Source: Gordonia otitidis NBRC 100426 (GTDB taxonomy: Bacteria > Actinomycetota > Actinomycetes > Mycobacteriales > Mycobacteriaceae). Taken from it: a stretch of 64,000 nt of DNA. The stretch covers positions 17,773 through 81,772 of the forward strand of contig NZ_BAFB01000091.1 of NCBI RefSeq assembly GCF_000248075.1, in the 5' to 3' direction. Of the stretch, positions 44,830-53,751 are shown one piece after another. The translations under genes were made by a program, and so were the position numbers. The notes beneath the pieces were generated by a model. That model ran no database searches and was not told where the DNA came from. It worked only from the letters and a program-made list of their open reading frames with translations. Each line of letters opens with the position of its first letter. Within the stretch, counting starts at the first letter, position 1.

Positions 44830-45936
44830 ATGTCCACCACCATGGCCACCGGGTCGACACAGAGCAGGCCGTCGGCACGCTCACGAGACTTTCACACCCT
44901 CACCGTCGCCGACGTCGAGCAGCTGTGCGACGACGCCGCCGCCGTGACGTTCGAGGTCCCCGCTGACCTCACCGAGCACTTCGCCTTCCGACCCGGCGAG
45001 TCACTCACGCTCCGTCGGGTTGTCGACGGCGTCGAGCATCGCCGGTCCTACTCGATCTGCGCACCCGTCGGTACCGCGCCACGAGTCGGTGTACGCGAGA
45101 TCGATGGCGGCCTCTTCTCCTCGTGGCTCGTCCACGAGGTCCGCGCGGGCGATCAGATCGACGTGATGGCACCGAGCGGAACCTTCTACGCCGACCCGCA
45201 CGCGGGTGGCAGACATCTGCTGATCGCGGCGGGTTCGGGCATCACACCGATGCTCTCGATCGCGTCGTCACTCCTGGAGCACTCCGACGCGCAGGTCACC
45301 GTCATCTACGTCAATCGCCGTACGCGATCGGTCATGTTCGCCGAAGAACTCGCCGATCTCAAAGACGAGTACGGCCCGAGGTTCGACATCATCCACGTGC
45401 TGTCCCGGGAACCGCGTGAAGTCGAACTGTTCAGCGGGCGTCTCGACCGCGAGCGCCTCGACTCGATCCTCGACACCGTCGTTCCCACTGACGATGTCGA
45501 CGACTTCTGGCTCTGCGGACCACTCGACATGGTCGAGGGGGCCAAGCGATCTCTGGCCGAACGTGGCGTCGACGCCGTTCGTATCCACAACGAGCTGTTC
45601 TACGTCGAGGCAGTTCCACCACCTGTCGCCCGCCACCGCGAGTCAACCGGTTCCGGACCCACGAGCGAGGTCACCCTCACACTCGACGGACGATCGGTCA
45701 CCGGGACACTCGCTCGCGACGAGACGATCCTCGAATCCGGAGAAACGCTGCGCGCGGACCTCCCGTTCGCGTGCAAGGGAGGCGTGTGCGGCACCTGTCG
45801 CGCAAAGATCACCTGCGGCGAGGTCGACATGGTGCGCAACTACGCGCTCGAGCAGTCCGAGGTCGACGCGGGGTTTGTCCTGACCTGTCAGACCTATCCG
45901 GTCAGTGACACCGTCGCCGTCGACTTCGACAGCTGA
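44830..45936 (+). CDS. paaE: Phenylacetyl-CoA epoxidase reductase PaaE
   Basis: PaaE passes electrons from NAD(P)H through FAD to a plant-type [2Fe-2S] ferredoxin centre and on to PaaA. The 368 residues show the FAD-binding RRSYSICAPVG, the NAD(P)-binding LIAAGSGITPMLSIASSLLE, the terminal CGP motif WLCGPLDMV, and the ferredoxin domain CKGGVCGTCRAKITCGEVDM with a later CQTYP cysteine. AAGGAG lies upstream of the ATG. It follows paaD by two bases. Confidence 0.96.
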   Translation: MSTTMATGSTQSRPSARSRDFHTLTVADVEQLCDDAAAVTFEVPADLTEHFAFRPGESLTLRRVVDGVEHRRSYSICAPVGTAPRVGVREIDGGLFSSWLVHEVRAGDQIDVMAPSGTFYADPHAGGRHLLIAAGSGITPMLSIASSLLEHSDAQVTVIYVNRRTRSVMFAEELADLKDEYGPRFDIIHVLSREPREVELFSGRLDRERLDSILDTVVPTDDVDDFWLCGPLDMVEGAKRSLAERGVDAVRIHNELFYVEAVPPPVARHRESTGSGPTSEVTLTLDGRSVTGTLARDETILESGETLRADLPFACKGGVCGTCRAKITCGEVDMVRNYALEQSEVDAGFVLTCQTYPVSDTVAVDFDS

Positions 45937-46016
45937 CCCACGCCACTGTTCTCGCCCGGCCCCGCTCGGCTCAGCACGATCCCACACAGTCCACAATCCT
46001 CACCACGGAGCCCACG

Positions 46017-47333
46017 ATGACCACCACACTTCCTACCTCCACCGGCGGACACGACACGTCCGAGATCGAGTTCGCTTCCCGCGACGAGATCAGCGCACTC
46101 CAACTCGAGCGCCTGCGCTGGACGCTGCAGCACGCATACGACAACGTTCCGCACTATCGACAAGCGTTCGATGCCAAGGGTGTTCACCCGAACGACCTGA
46201 AGAGTCTCGGCGATCTCGCGCTCTTCCCGTTCACCGCAAAGGCCGACCTGCGCAACAACTATCCGTTCGGCATGTTCGCGGTTGCGCAGGACGAGATCTC
46301 CCGCCTGCACGCGTCGTCGGGAACCACCGGACGACCCACCGTCGTCGGCTACACGAGTCGGGATCTCGACAACTGGGCCGACCTGGTTGCGCGCAGTCTG
46401 CGCGCGGCGGGAGTCAGACCGAGTGACAAGGTGCACGTCGCCTATGGCTACGGGCTGTTCACCGGCGGGCTCGGTGCCCACTATGGTGCAGAACGTCTGG
46501 GCTGCACGGTGATTCCGATGTCGGGCGGTATGACCGAACGGCAGATTCAGCTCATCGAGGACTTCGAGCCCGACGCGATCATGGTGACGCCGTCGTACAT
46601 GCTGACCATCGTCGACGCCATGCAGCGCCAGGGCATCGATCCCGCGAAAACCTCGCTACGCACCGGGGTGTTCGGCGCCGAGCCGTGGACCGAGCAGATG
46701 CGGACGGAACTCGAAGCCACCCTCGCGATGGACGCCGTCGACATCTACGGCCTGTCGGAGGTGATGGGTCCGGGCGTTGCGCAGGAGTGCGTGGAAACGA
46801 AAGACGGGCTGCACATCTGGGAGGACCACTTCTACCCGGAGATCATCGACCCCATGACAGGTGAGGTCCTGCCGGACGGCGAGGAGGGCGAACTGGTCTT
46901 CACCTCGCTCACCAAAGAAGCCATGCCAATCATCAGGTACCGCACCCGCGACCTCACCCGGCTGCTCCCGGGTACTGCGCGCACCATGCGGCGGATGCAG
47001 AAGGTGACCGGCCGAACCGACGACATGATCATCCTGCGTGGCGTCAACCTCTTCCCCACCCAGATCGAGGAATTGATCCTCACCGAACCGGCACTGGCTC
47101 CACAATTCCAGTGTGTACTCGACCGCCCCGGTCGCATGGACACGTTGACCGTCCGCGTCGAGTACCGGCCCGATGTCGCCGAACACCACCGAGCCCCTGC
47201 CGCGGCAAACCTGAAACGACTCATCAAGAATCGCATCGGCGTTACCGTAGACGTCATGATCGCCGAGCCGGGCTCCCTGCAGCGTTCGACAGGGAAAGCG
47301 AAGCGACTGGTGGACAACCGACCCAAGGACTAG
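46017..47333 (+). CDS. paaK: Phenylacetate-CoA ligase PaaK
   Basis: PaaK activates phenylacetate to phenylacetyl-CoA, the substrate of the epoxidase and the usual inducer of the pathway. The 438-residue adenylate-forming enzyme has LHASSGTTGRPTVVGYT, the adenine-binding YGLSEVMGPGVAQEC and the C-terminal GRTDDMIILRGVNLFPTQIE, with the lysine segment TGKAKRLVD at the end. It follows paaE by 80 bases and is probably in the same operon. Confidence 0.96.
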   Translation: MTTTLPTSTGGHDTSEIEFASRDEISALQLERLRWTLQHAYDNVPHYRQAFDAKGVHPNDLKSLGDLALFPFTAKADLRNNYPFGMFAVAQDEISRLHASSGTTGRPTVVGYTSRDLDNWADLVARSLRAAGVRPSDKVHVAYGYGLFTGGLGAHYGAERLGCTVIPMSGGMTERQIQLIEDFEPDAIMVTPSYMLTIVDAMQRQGIDPAKTSLRTGVFGAEPWTEQMRTELEATLAMDAVDIYGLSEVMGPGVAQECVETKDGLHIWEDHFYPEIIDPMTGEVLPDGEEGELVFTSLTKEAMPIIRYRTRDLTRLLPGTARTMRRMQKVTGRTDDMIILRGVNLFPTQIEELILTEPALAPQFQCVLDRPGRMDTLTVRVEYRPDVAEHHRAPAAANLKRLIKNRIGVTVDVMIAEPGSLQRSTGKAKRLVDNRPKD

Positions 47334-47339
47334 ACGACG

Positions 47340-48290
47340 ATGCGGACCACTCGCGAACCTTCGCCCCAGATACTCCGGGATGCGGGGTTCGATGAATGGC
47401 GCGAGGCGGTTTCGTCGGCGTTCGTTCCGCTTGATGCCATCCCGCTCCAGGGCCACGGCGAGCCCTTCCGCGGCGCGCTCTCCAGCGCGGACCTCGGTGA
47501 GCTCCAGATGTCCGGAGTGATCGGCTCCCGAGCGCGTATTCGGCGTTCGCCGATCACCATACGTCGCTCCGACCCCGGCGTGATCAAGGTCGCCCTGCAG
47601 GTTCGTGGTCATTCGACCGTCACACAGCACGGCCGTGTCGCAGCGCTCAGCCCCGGGGATATCGCGGTCTACGACACCAGCCATTGCTACGAGCTGTCGT
47701 TGAACGATTCCTTCGAGATGCTCGTCGCAGTGGTCGGCCGCGCCGCGATACGCATCGGAGAGAACGAATTGCGCGATGCGACAGCCAGAACCATCGCATC
47801 GTCGACCGGAATCGGTGCACTGCTGCGGCCCGTACTCACCTCGCTCGATGAGCAGGTCCGACAGCCGCATTCGGATGCCACCGACAATCCGCTTGTCACC
47901 GAAGCAGTCGCCGACCTGGTCAGTGCGGCACTACGCGCGGCCACACCCAACCACCTCGGCAGCGGAGAAACAGTGTTGATGTCGGCGCGCTCCTACATCG
48001 AGAGCACTCTCGGCGACATCACCTTGTCGCCGGCCGCGGTGGCTGCGAAACATCACATCTCGGTCCGTCAGCTACAGAAGCTGTTCGCGCACGATGGCCA
48101 GACGGTGTCCGGCTTCATCCGGCAACGGCGGCTGGCGCGCAGTCGACGCGATCTCGCCGATCCCCGTCAGGCTCACCGAAGCATCGGCGACATCGCTGCG
48201 TCGAATGGACTGGTCGACGCAGCCCACTTCTCCAAGCTGTTCAAGAGCACATACGGGATGAGTCCGCGGGAGTATCGCGACAGGCAGTAG
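47340..48290 (+). CDS. AraC-family transcriptional activator
   Basis: This 316-residue regulator combines an N-terminal AraC_binding_2-like sensor domain with a C-terminal AraC helix-turn-helix pair (AAVAAKHHISVRQLQKLFAHDGQTVSGFIRQRRLARSRRDL and SIGDIAASNGLVDAAHFSKLFKSTYGMSPREYRDRQ). Proteins of this build (FeaR, NphR, ThcR types) activate amine, nitrile or alcohol breakdown genes. It starts six bases after paaK and so may be co-transcribed. Likely targets are the convergent alcohol and aldehyde dehydrogenase genes. A strong hairpin follows it. Confidence 0.9.
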   Translation: MRTTREPSPQILRDAGFDEWREAVSSAFVPLDAIPLQGHGEPFRGALSSADLGELQMSGVIGSRARIRRSPITIRRSDPGVIKVALQVRGHSTVTQHGRVAALSPGDIAVYDTSHCYELSLNDSFEMLVAVVGRAAIRIGENELRDATARTIASSTGIGALLRPVLTSLDEQVRQPHSDATDNPLVTEAVADLVSAALRAATPNHLGSGETVLMSARSYIESTLGDITLSPAAVAAKHHISVRQLQKLFAHDGQTVSGFIRQRRLARSRRDLADPRQAHRSIGDIAASNGLVDAAHFSKLFKSTYGMSPREYRDRQ

Positions 48291-48321
48291 AGCATTGGTC
48301 GCACGCCGCGGTATGACTTCG

Positions 48322-48360
48322 TCATCCGCGGTGTGAACGGTCTGTTCACACCGCGGATGA
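48322..48360. terminator. Bidirectional terminator hairpin
   Basis: TCATCCGCGGTGTGAAC (48322-48338) pairs perfectly with 48344-48360, a 17-bp stem with a 5-base loop (GGTCT). It sits between the convergent AraC gene and the hydrolase gene and can end transcripts from both sides. Confidence 0.85.
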
Positions 48361-48389
48361 AGCGCACGGCTGTATGGGATACCGACGAA

Positions 48390-49160
48390 TCACGCGGTTA
48401 CACGCAGTATCTCGGCGCAGACGGCGTCGGGATCGTCATACATGGGTACATGCCCGACCCCTGCGATGCTGCGACGCTCGGCCTTCGGCACCAGTTCGGC
48501 AAAACGGGTACCGAAGGCCGATTCCGGAATCAACACGTCGTCGGTCCCCCACGCGAGTGTGACCGGCACATCGATCGGCCCCAATTCCGGAAGCGGCTCG
48601 GTGCGGAAGGCTGCGATGAGCGGGTGGAAGGCGCGACAGGCGAGGTTGTCGTCGATGATTCCTACCGCCGACACAGAATCCAGTTGATCGGTTCTGTGTA
48701 TCACTTTGCCGAACAACATCTTCCGGGCAGCCCGTGACCTGGTCACGGCTGCTCCGACCGGGCCGACTGCACGGTACACCCGCCGACCCACCTCGAAACC
48801 CCGGAACACGGCCTCGACGTGTGCTCCTTTCGACCAACCGAAAGCAGGCGACAGACACACGACCGATCGGGCTCTCCCGCGCGCCGCGAGTTCGAGTGCG
48901 AGCCAACCGCCGAGCGAGTTCCCGACCAGATGCGCGTCACCGACACCGGCCGAATCCAGCTGCTGTTCGATGCCGTCCGCCAGGACGTTCACTGCCGAGA
49001 CACCCTCACGCGCAACGAAGTCTGGTCCGTCGCGGTGACCGGGAATCGTCGGCGTGACAACCCGGTGGTATTCCTCCACCGACTGCCGAATCGAATCCCA
49101 GTTCCGTGGACTTCCGGTCAGTCCGTGGAGACACACCAGCGGAGTGCGCAGTTCTGACAT
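48390..49160 (-). CDS. Alpha/beta hydrolase
   Basis: This 256-residue alpha/beta hydrolase has the oxyanion HGLTGSPRNWDSI, the nucleophile motif VGNSLGG, and late Asp/His candidates in GTDDVLIPES and IAGVGHVPMYDDPD. It lies 13 bases after the alcohol dehydrogenase gene and is probably in the same minus-strand transcript. An esterase releasing an alcohol for the two dehydrogenases is one reading. The substrate cannot be named from sequence. Confidence 0.85.
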   Translation of the reverse strand: MSELRTPLVCLHGLTGSPRNWDSIRQSVEEYHRVVTPTIPGHRDGPDFVAREGVSAVNVLADGIEQQLDSAGVGDAHLVGNSLGGWLALELAARGRARSVVCLSPAFGWSKGAHVEAVFRGFEVGRRVYRAVGPVGAAVTRSRAARKMLFGKVIHRTDQLDSVSAVGIIDDNLACRAFHPLIAAFRTEPLPELGPIDVPVTLAWGTDDVLIPESAFGTRFAELVPKAERRSIAGVGHVPMYDDPDAVCAEILRVTA

Positions 49161-49173
49161 GAGAGTCTCCCGC

Positions 49174-50286
49174 TCAGTACATGATCACGCCGCGGATGTT
49201 CTCCGCTCTCCGCATGGCCGCGTATCCCTCGTTGACCTGATCGAGAGAGTAGGTATGCGTGATCATCTCGTCGAGCTTGAGTTGGCCCTCCATGTACAGC
49301 CGCAACAGGTGCGGGATGTCGAACCGGATGTTGGCGTTCCCGAACCACGCGCCCTTGAACGTCTTTCGCATCGCGGTCAGATCGAAGAGGCTCATCGTGA
49401 CATCAGTGGCGGTCAGGTCACCGACCGACACCTGAACGCAGACGCCACCTTTCGCGACGAGACTCATCGCCTGGCCGACGAGCTCGCCTCGGGCGACGTC
49501 GACCGTGATCAGCACCTTGTCGGCAAGCTGACCCCAGGTGATCTCCTGCAGGAGTTCGAGCGCCTCGTCGACCGTCGCCACCGCGTGCGTCGCCCCGAAC
49601 ACCTTGGCCTGCTCACGCTTGAAGGGTGACGGATCCACCAGAACGACGTGCCGTGCGCCCGCGAGCGCCGCTCCTTGCACGGCACCGCAGCCGACGCCGC
49701 CCATTCCCAGCACCACGACGGTTTCACCTGCAGAGACACCGGCCGCGTACACCGAAGAACCCCAGCCCGTGGTCACACCACAACCGACGAGTGCAGCCTT
49801 GTCGAGCGGGATGTCGTTGGTGAGTTTCACGCACGAGGCCTCGTTGACGACGGTGACCGGCGCGAACGTGCCGAGCAGACACATCAGCCCCGCATCCTGC
49901 CCGTTGACGTGATGGCGTGCGGTGCCATCGGAGAGCTGGACCCCCGCAAGGAGGTTCGCACCGAGATCGCAGATGCTGGACATGCCCTTGGCACACGACG
50001 GGCAACGCCCGCACGCGGGGATGAACCCCAGCGCGACGTGATCGCCGACCTCGACGCTTTTGACACCCGGGCCGATCTCCGTCACGACACCGGCCCCCTC
50101 GTGACCGCCGATGTAGGGGTACATCCCGACCGGTACGCTGCCGTCGCGGACGTGCTCGTCCGAGTGACACATGCCCGATGCCGCGAGCTCGACCTTCACC
50201 TCACCCCACCGGGGAGCGTCGAGTTCGAGTTCCTCGATCTGCCAGTCCTGACCGGGCTCCCACAGTACTGCTGCTTGCGTTTTCAC
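49174..50286 (-). CDS. Zn-dependent alcohol dehydrogenase, NDMA-type
   Basis: This 370-residue medium-chain dehydrogenase closely fits the actinobacterial NDMA-dependent alcohol dehydrogenase group (TIGR03989), which keeps its nicotinamide cofactor bound. Zinc sites are the CHSDEH and GGHEGAG segments (catalytic) and CGRCPSCAKGMSSIC (structural); GMGGVGCGAVQGAALAGA binds the dinucleotide. I chose the GTG at 50286, with GGGAGGA nine bases upstream, rather than the 67-codon upstream extension. It follows the aldehyde dehydrogenase gene by 65 bases, so alcohol to aldehyde to acid is a plausible joint reaction. Confidence 0.92.
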   Translation of the reverse strand: MKTQAAVLWEPGQDWQIEELELDAPRWGEVKVELAASGMCHSDEHVRDGSVPVGMYPYIGGHEGAGVVTEIGPGVKSVEVGDHVALGFIPACGRCPSCAKGMSSICDLGANLLAGVQLSDGTARHHVNGQDAGLMCLLGTFAPVTVVNEASCVKLTNDIPLDKAALVGCGVTTGWGSSVYAAGVSAGETVVVLGMGGVGCGAVQGAALAGARHVVLVDPSPFKREQAKVFGATHAVATVDEALELLQEITWGQLADKVLITVDVARGELVGQAMSLVAKGGVCVQVSVGDLTATDVTMSLFDLTAMRKTFKGAWFGNANIRFDIPHLLRLYMEGQLKLDEMITHTYSLDQVNEGYAAMRRAENIRGVIMY

Positions 50287-50351
50287 GGATAATCCTCCCA
50301 GAAATGTTGTTGCAGTGTGCATTACAAAAATCAATCGACATCGGCCTGACG

Positions 50352-51836
50352 TCAGAGGACGACGGTGACGACCTTCTCCTCGGTATTGGCGAGGATGCCC
50401 GCCCATCCGAGTTCGCGGCCCACCCCGCTGGTCTTCATCCCTCCCCAGGGAAGCGCAGGATCTATTGCAGCCCAGCCATTGACCCACACAGCACCGGCAC
50501 GAACCCTGCCCGCCAGCGAGTGCGCGAGTGAAACGTCGCGTGTCCAGATCGACGCCGCGAGACCGTAATCGGTGTCGTTGGCCATCGCGATGGCGTCATC
50601 CACGTCGTCGAAAGCGATCACGGTTCCCACAGGACCGAAGATCTCCTCACGAGCGATCTTCATGTCGTTGGTCGCATCGGCGAATATGGTTGGGCGCACG
50701 AAGAATCCATCGCCCTCGGCCCGCGCGCCACCGGCCGCGAGTCGCGCGCCCTGCTCCTTGCCGCTCTCGATGTAGGAGAGCACGGTGTCGAGTTGCCGCG
50801 CATTCACCAGCGCTCCCATGGTGGTCGCAGGATCGAGCGGGTCGCCGACCACCTGCGCAGCCGCCGCCGCGGCCAATCCTTCGACCACCTGGTCGTACAC
50901 AGACCTGTGCACGAAGATCCTCGTGCCCGCGGCACACACCTCACCCTGGTTGAAGAACAGACCCATGGCCGTGCCGTTGATCGCGGCCTCCAGGTCGGCG
51001 TCGGCAAGGATGATCTGGGGCGACTTTCCGCCGAGTTCGAGAGTCACACGCTTGAATGTCTCCGCTGCTGCGCGGGCGATGTGCTTGCCCACGCGTGGGC
51101 TGCCGGTGAAGCTGACCTTGTTGACGTCGGGGTGGGTCACGATCGCTTCGCCCGTCACGTCGCCGAGCCCGGGAAGTACGTTGACCACGCCGTCGGGCAG
51201 TCCGGCCTCCTGCAGGAGACCGGCGAGGTGGAGAATCGACAACGGCGCATCCTCCGGCGGCTTGACCACCATCGTGTTGCCCGCCGCCAACGCCGGTGCG
51301 ATCTTCCATGCCGCGATCATCAGCGGCGTGTTCCACGGGATGATCGCACCGATCACACCGACCGGTTCGCGCACGGTGTACGAGTGTGTGGGCTGACCGA
51401 AATAGCCCGCCGTCGGGATCGTCTCACCCGTGATCTTGTCGGCCCAGCCGGCGAAGTGACGGAAGGTCGCAGCCGCGTTGGGCACATCGAGCATCCCCGG
51501 CTGGCCGACGGGCTTGCCCACGTCGAGCGCCTCCAGGTGGGCGAGCGTCTCGGCGTCACGGTCGATCAGATCCGCGACCCGGTTGAGGATTGCACCGCGT
51601 GCCGCACCGGGCGTCGCGCCCCACTCACCGTCGAGGCTCGCCCGCGCTGCACGCACCGCGTCGTCGACATCGCGCGGGGTTGCCGCCGCGATACTGGCCA
51701 ACACGGTCGCCGTCGCGGGGTTCAGATCCTCGAAGGTCTCACCTCCGGCCGCGTCACGCCAGGTGCCGTCCACGAGCAGTTGTGTTCTGGCTCCTGCCGA
51801 CAGCTCGGGCCGGATCGTCTCGTCAACTGCGGTCAT
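50352..51836 (-). CDS. Aldehyde dehydrogenase
   Basis: This 494-residue NAD(P)-dependent aldehyde dehydrogenase resembles the phenylacetaldehyde/betaine aldehyde group. It has IIPWNTPLMIAAWKIAPALAAGNT, the active Glu segment VTLELGGKSPQ, the active Cys in NQGEVCAAGTRIFVH and the closing PWGGMKTSGVGRELG. I chose the ATG at 51836 with AGGGG upstream; in-frame codons before it lack homology. It heads the operon with alcohol dehydrogenase and hydrolase genes. With paa genes beside it, phenylacetaldehyde is an attractive but unproven substrate. Confidence 0.92.
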   Translation of the reverse strand: MTAVDETIRPELSAGARTQLLVDGTWRDAAGGETFEDLNPATATVLASIAAATPRDVDDAVRAARASLDGEWGATPGAARGAILNRVADLIDRDAETLAHLEALDVGKPVGQPGMLDVPNAAATFRHFAGWADKITGETIPTAGYFGQPTHSYTVREPVGVIGAIIPWNTPLMIAAWKIAPALAAGNTMVVKPPEDAPLSILHLAGLLQEAGLPDGVVNVLPGLGDVTGEAIVTHPDVNKVSFTGSPRVGKHIARAAAETFKRVTLELGGKSPQIILADADLEAAINGTAMGLFFNQGEVCAAGTRIFVHRSVYDQVVEGLAAAAAAQVVGDPLDPATTMGALVNARQLDTVLSYIESGKEQGARLAAGGARAEGDGFFVRPTIFADATNDMKIAREEIFGPVGTVIAFDDVDDAIAMANDTDYGLAASIWTRDVSLAHSLAGRVRAGAVWVNGWAAIDPALPWGGMKTSGVGRELGWAGILANTEEKVVTVVL

Positions 51837-51904
51837 CGCGCATCCCCTCTGGTCGAACTGCATCTGGGCCGGCCACCCTCCAGCGGTGTGACCGTTGACA
51901 CAAT

Positions 51905-51920
51905 CCTCTCTGGAGAGAGG
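51905..51920. promoter_or_regulatory. Palindrome upstream of the aldehyde dehydrogenase gene
   Basis: CCTCTCTGGAGAGAGG has perfect 7-base arms around GG, 69 bases upstream of the aldehyde dehydrogenase ATG. It could be an operator for the AraC regulator or another protein. Palindromes of this size also occur by chance. Confidence 0.4.
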
Positions 51921-52091
51921 CGTCACTTACTTGCACTGATGCGCATGAATAGTTGTCAGATCGCGACCGTCGATGGTCGGGCCTTGAGGCCCACGACGCG
52001 AGTTGCGCCCACTCGATAGATTGGATGGTCGAGAGCTCCGCCGCGCGCACTAGCCACCGAGAACAGCCCGCGCGAACACGAAAGGCCCCAC

Positions 52092-53741
52092 GTGCAGATC
52101 ACCAGCATCGGACACGCCGGTTTCCACCTCCAGACCAACGCCGGTTCGATCCTCTGCGACCCCTGGACCAATCCGACGTACTTCGCGTCGTGGGTGCCGT
52201 TTCCCGACAACTCCGAGCTGGACTGGAAGGCACTCGGTCAGTGTGACTACCTCTACGTCTCACACCTGCACCTCGACCACTTCGACGAGCGCAACCTGCG
52301 CGAGAACGTCAGCAAGGACGCCACCGTCCTGCTCCCCGACTATCCGGTCCCCGACCTCAAGCGCGAACTCGAGAAGCTCGGCTTCACGAAGTTCGTCGAG
52401 ACCACCGATTCGGTCAAGACGACGGTCTCCGGCCCCAAGGGCGACCTCGACGTCATGATCATCGCGTTGCGCGCACCGGCCGACGGCCCGATCGGCGACT
52501 CAGGGCTCGTCGTCTCAGACGGCGAGACCACCGCCTTCAACATGAACGACGCCCGGCCCATCGACCTCGACGTCATCGCCGACCAGTTCGGCCACGTCGA
52601 TGTCCACATGCTGCAGTACTCGGGCGCCATCTGGTACCCGATGGTCTACGACATCCCGAAGCGCTCCAAGGCCAACTTCGCCGCACAGAAGCGCCAACGC
52701 GGCATGGACCGCGCCCGCTCCTACATCGAACAGGTCGGAGCCACCTGGGTGATCCCCTCGGCCGGCCCACCGATGTTCCTCGACGACGACCTGTTCGCCC
52801 TGAACGACTTCGGCTCCGGGATCGACGATCCGTCTCAGAACGCCCGCCCGGGCGATGTGACGTCGATCTTCCCCGACCAGGAGACCTTCCTGGAGCAGAT
52901 GCGCATCCACGGCACCGACGACGGTGAGCGTCATCGCGGTCTGATGATGGTGTCGGGCTCGACCGCCCGCTTCACCGGTTCGACGCTCGATGAGGTCAGC
53001 CACCCGTACGCGCCGCACGACGTCTTCGGCGAGAACAAGCAGGCCTATCTCGAGCGGATGAAGGAGAAGTTCGCGCCGGTCATCGCGGCGCAGAAGCAGA
53101 CCTGGGCCGTCGACGACGGCGAGTCACTCCTCGAACCACTGCGCGAATTGTTCGAGCCGATCATGGCACAGTCGGATCTGATCTGCGACGGCATCGGATA
53201 CCCGGTGGGCCTGGTGATCACGCCGGACTTCCACAGTAAGGACGGCGCCGATCACCCACAGGCGCAGACCGTCGTACTCGACTTCCCCAATCGCATCGTG
53301 CGCGAGCCCAAAGAGGGAGAAGGAAAGTACCGCTACGGTTTTCGGATCGCACCCGAACTGGTTCGCACCGTGCTGCGCGATCAGGAGCCCGACTGGGTCA
53401 ACACCATCTTCCTGTCGACGCGCTTCACCACGTGGCGCATCGGCGGCTACAACGAGTACCTCTACACGTTCTTCAAGTGCCTCACCGACGAGCGGATCGC
53501 CTACGCCGACGGCTGGTTCTCCGAAGCGCACGACGACTCGGCGTCGATCGTCAAGGATGGCTGGGAGATTCAGCGCCGCTGCCCGCACCTCAAGGCCGAC
53601 CTGTCGAAGTTCGGGGTGATCGAGGGCGAGAAGCTCACCTGCAATCTGCACGGCTGGCAGTGGGACCTCCCGTCGGGCCGCTGCCTGACGTCGAAGGGCC
53701 ACGAGCTTCGGGCCAAGCGCCTCGACGCCCCGACACAGTGA
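52092..53741 (+). CDS. Metallo-beta-lactamase-fold protein with C-terminal Rieske domain
   Basis: This 549-residue protein has an N-terminal UlaG-like metallo-beta-lactamase domain (ITSIGHAGFHLQTNAGSILCDPW and VSHLHLDHFDE) and a C-terminal Rieske domain binding a [2Fe-2S] cluster (RCPHLKADLSKFG and CNLHGWQWDL, the Cys-His pairs). Fusions of this layout resemble CMP-N-acetylneuraminate hydroxylase and Rv3818 of M. tuberculosis. The second half of the zinc site is not obvious by eye. The reaction is unknown. It follows the divergent aldehyde dehydrogenase gene and precedes a TetR gene by 10 bases. Confidence 0.88.
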   Translation: MQITSIGHAGFHLQTNAGSILCDPWTNPTYFASWVPFPDNSELDWKALGQCDYLYVSHLHLDHFDERNLRENVSKDATVLLPDYPVPDLKRELEKLGFTKFVETTDSVKTTVSGPKGDLDVMIIALRAPADGPIGDSGLVVSDGETTAFNMNDARPIDLDVIADQFGHVDVHMLQYSGAIWYPMVYDIPKRSKANFAAQKRQRGMDRARSYIEQVGATWVIPSAGPPMFLDDDLFALNDFGSGIDDPSQNARPGDVTSIFPDQETFLEQMRIHGTDDGERHRGLMMVSGSTARFTGSTLDEVSHPYAPHDVFGENKQAYLERMKEKFAPVIAAQKQTWAVDDGESLLEPLRELFEPIMAQSDLICDGIGYPVGLVITPDFHSKDGADHPQAQTVVLDFPNRIVREPKEGEGKYRYGFRIAPELVRTVLRDQEPDWVNTIFLSTRFTTWRIGGYNEYLYTFFKCLTDERIAYADGWFSEAHDDSASIVKDGWEIQRRCPHLKADLSKFGVIEGEKLTCNLHGWQWDLPSGRCLTSKGHELRAKRLDAPTQ

Positions 53742-53751
53742 CGCCCGAACC

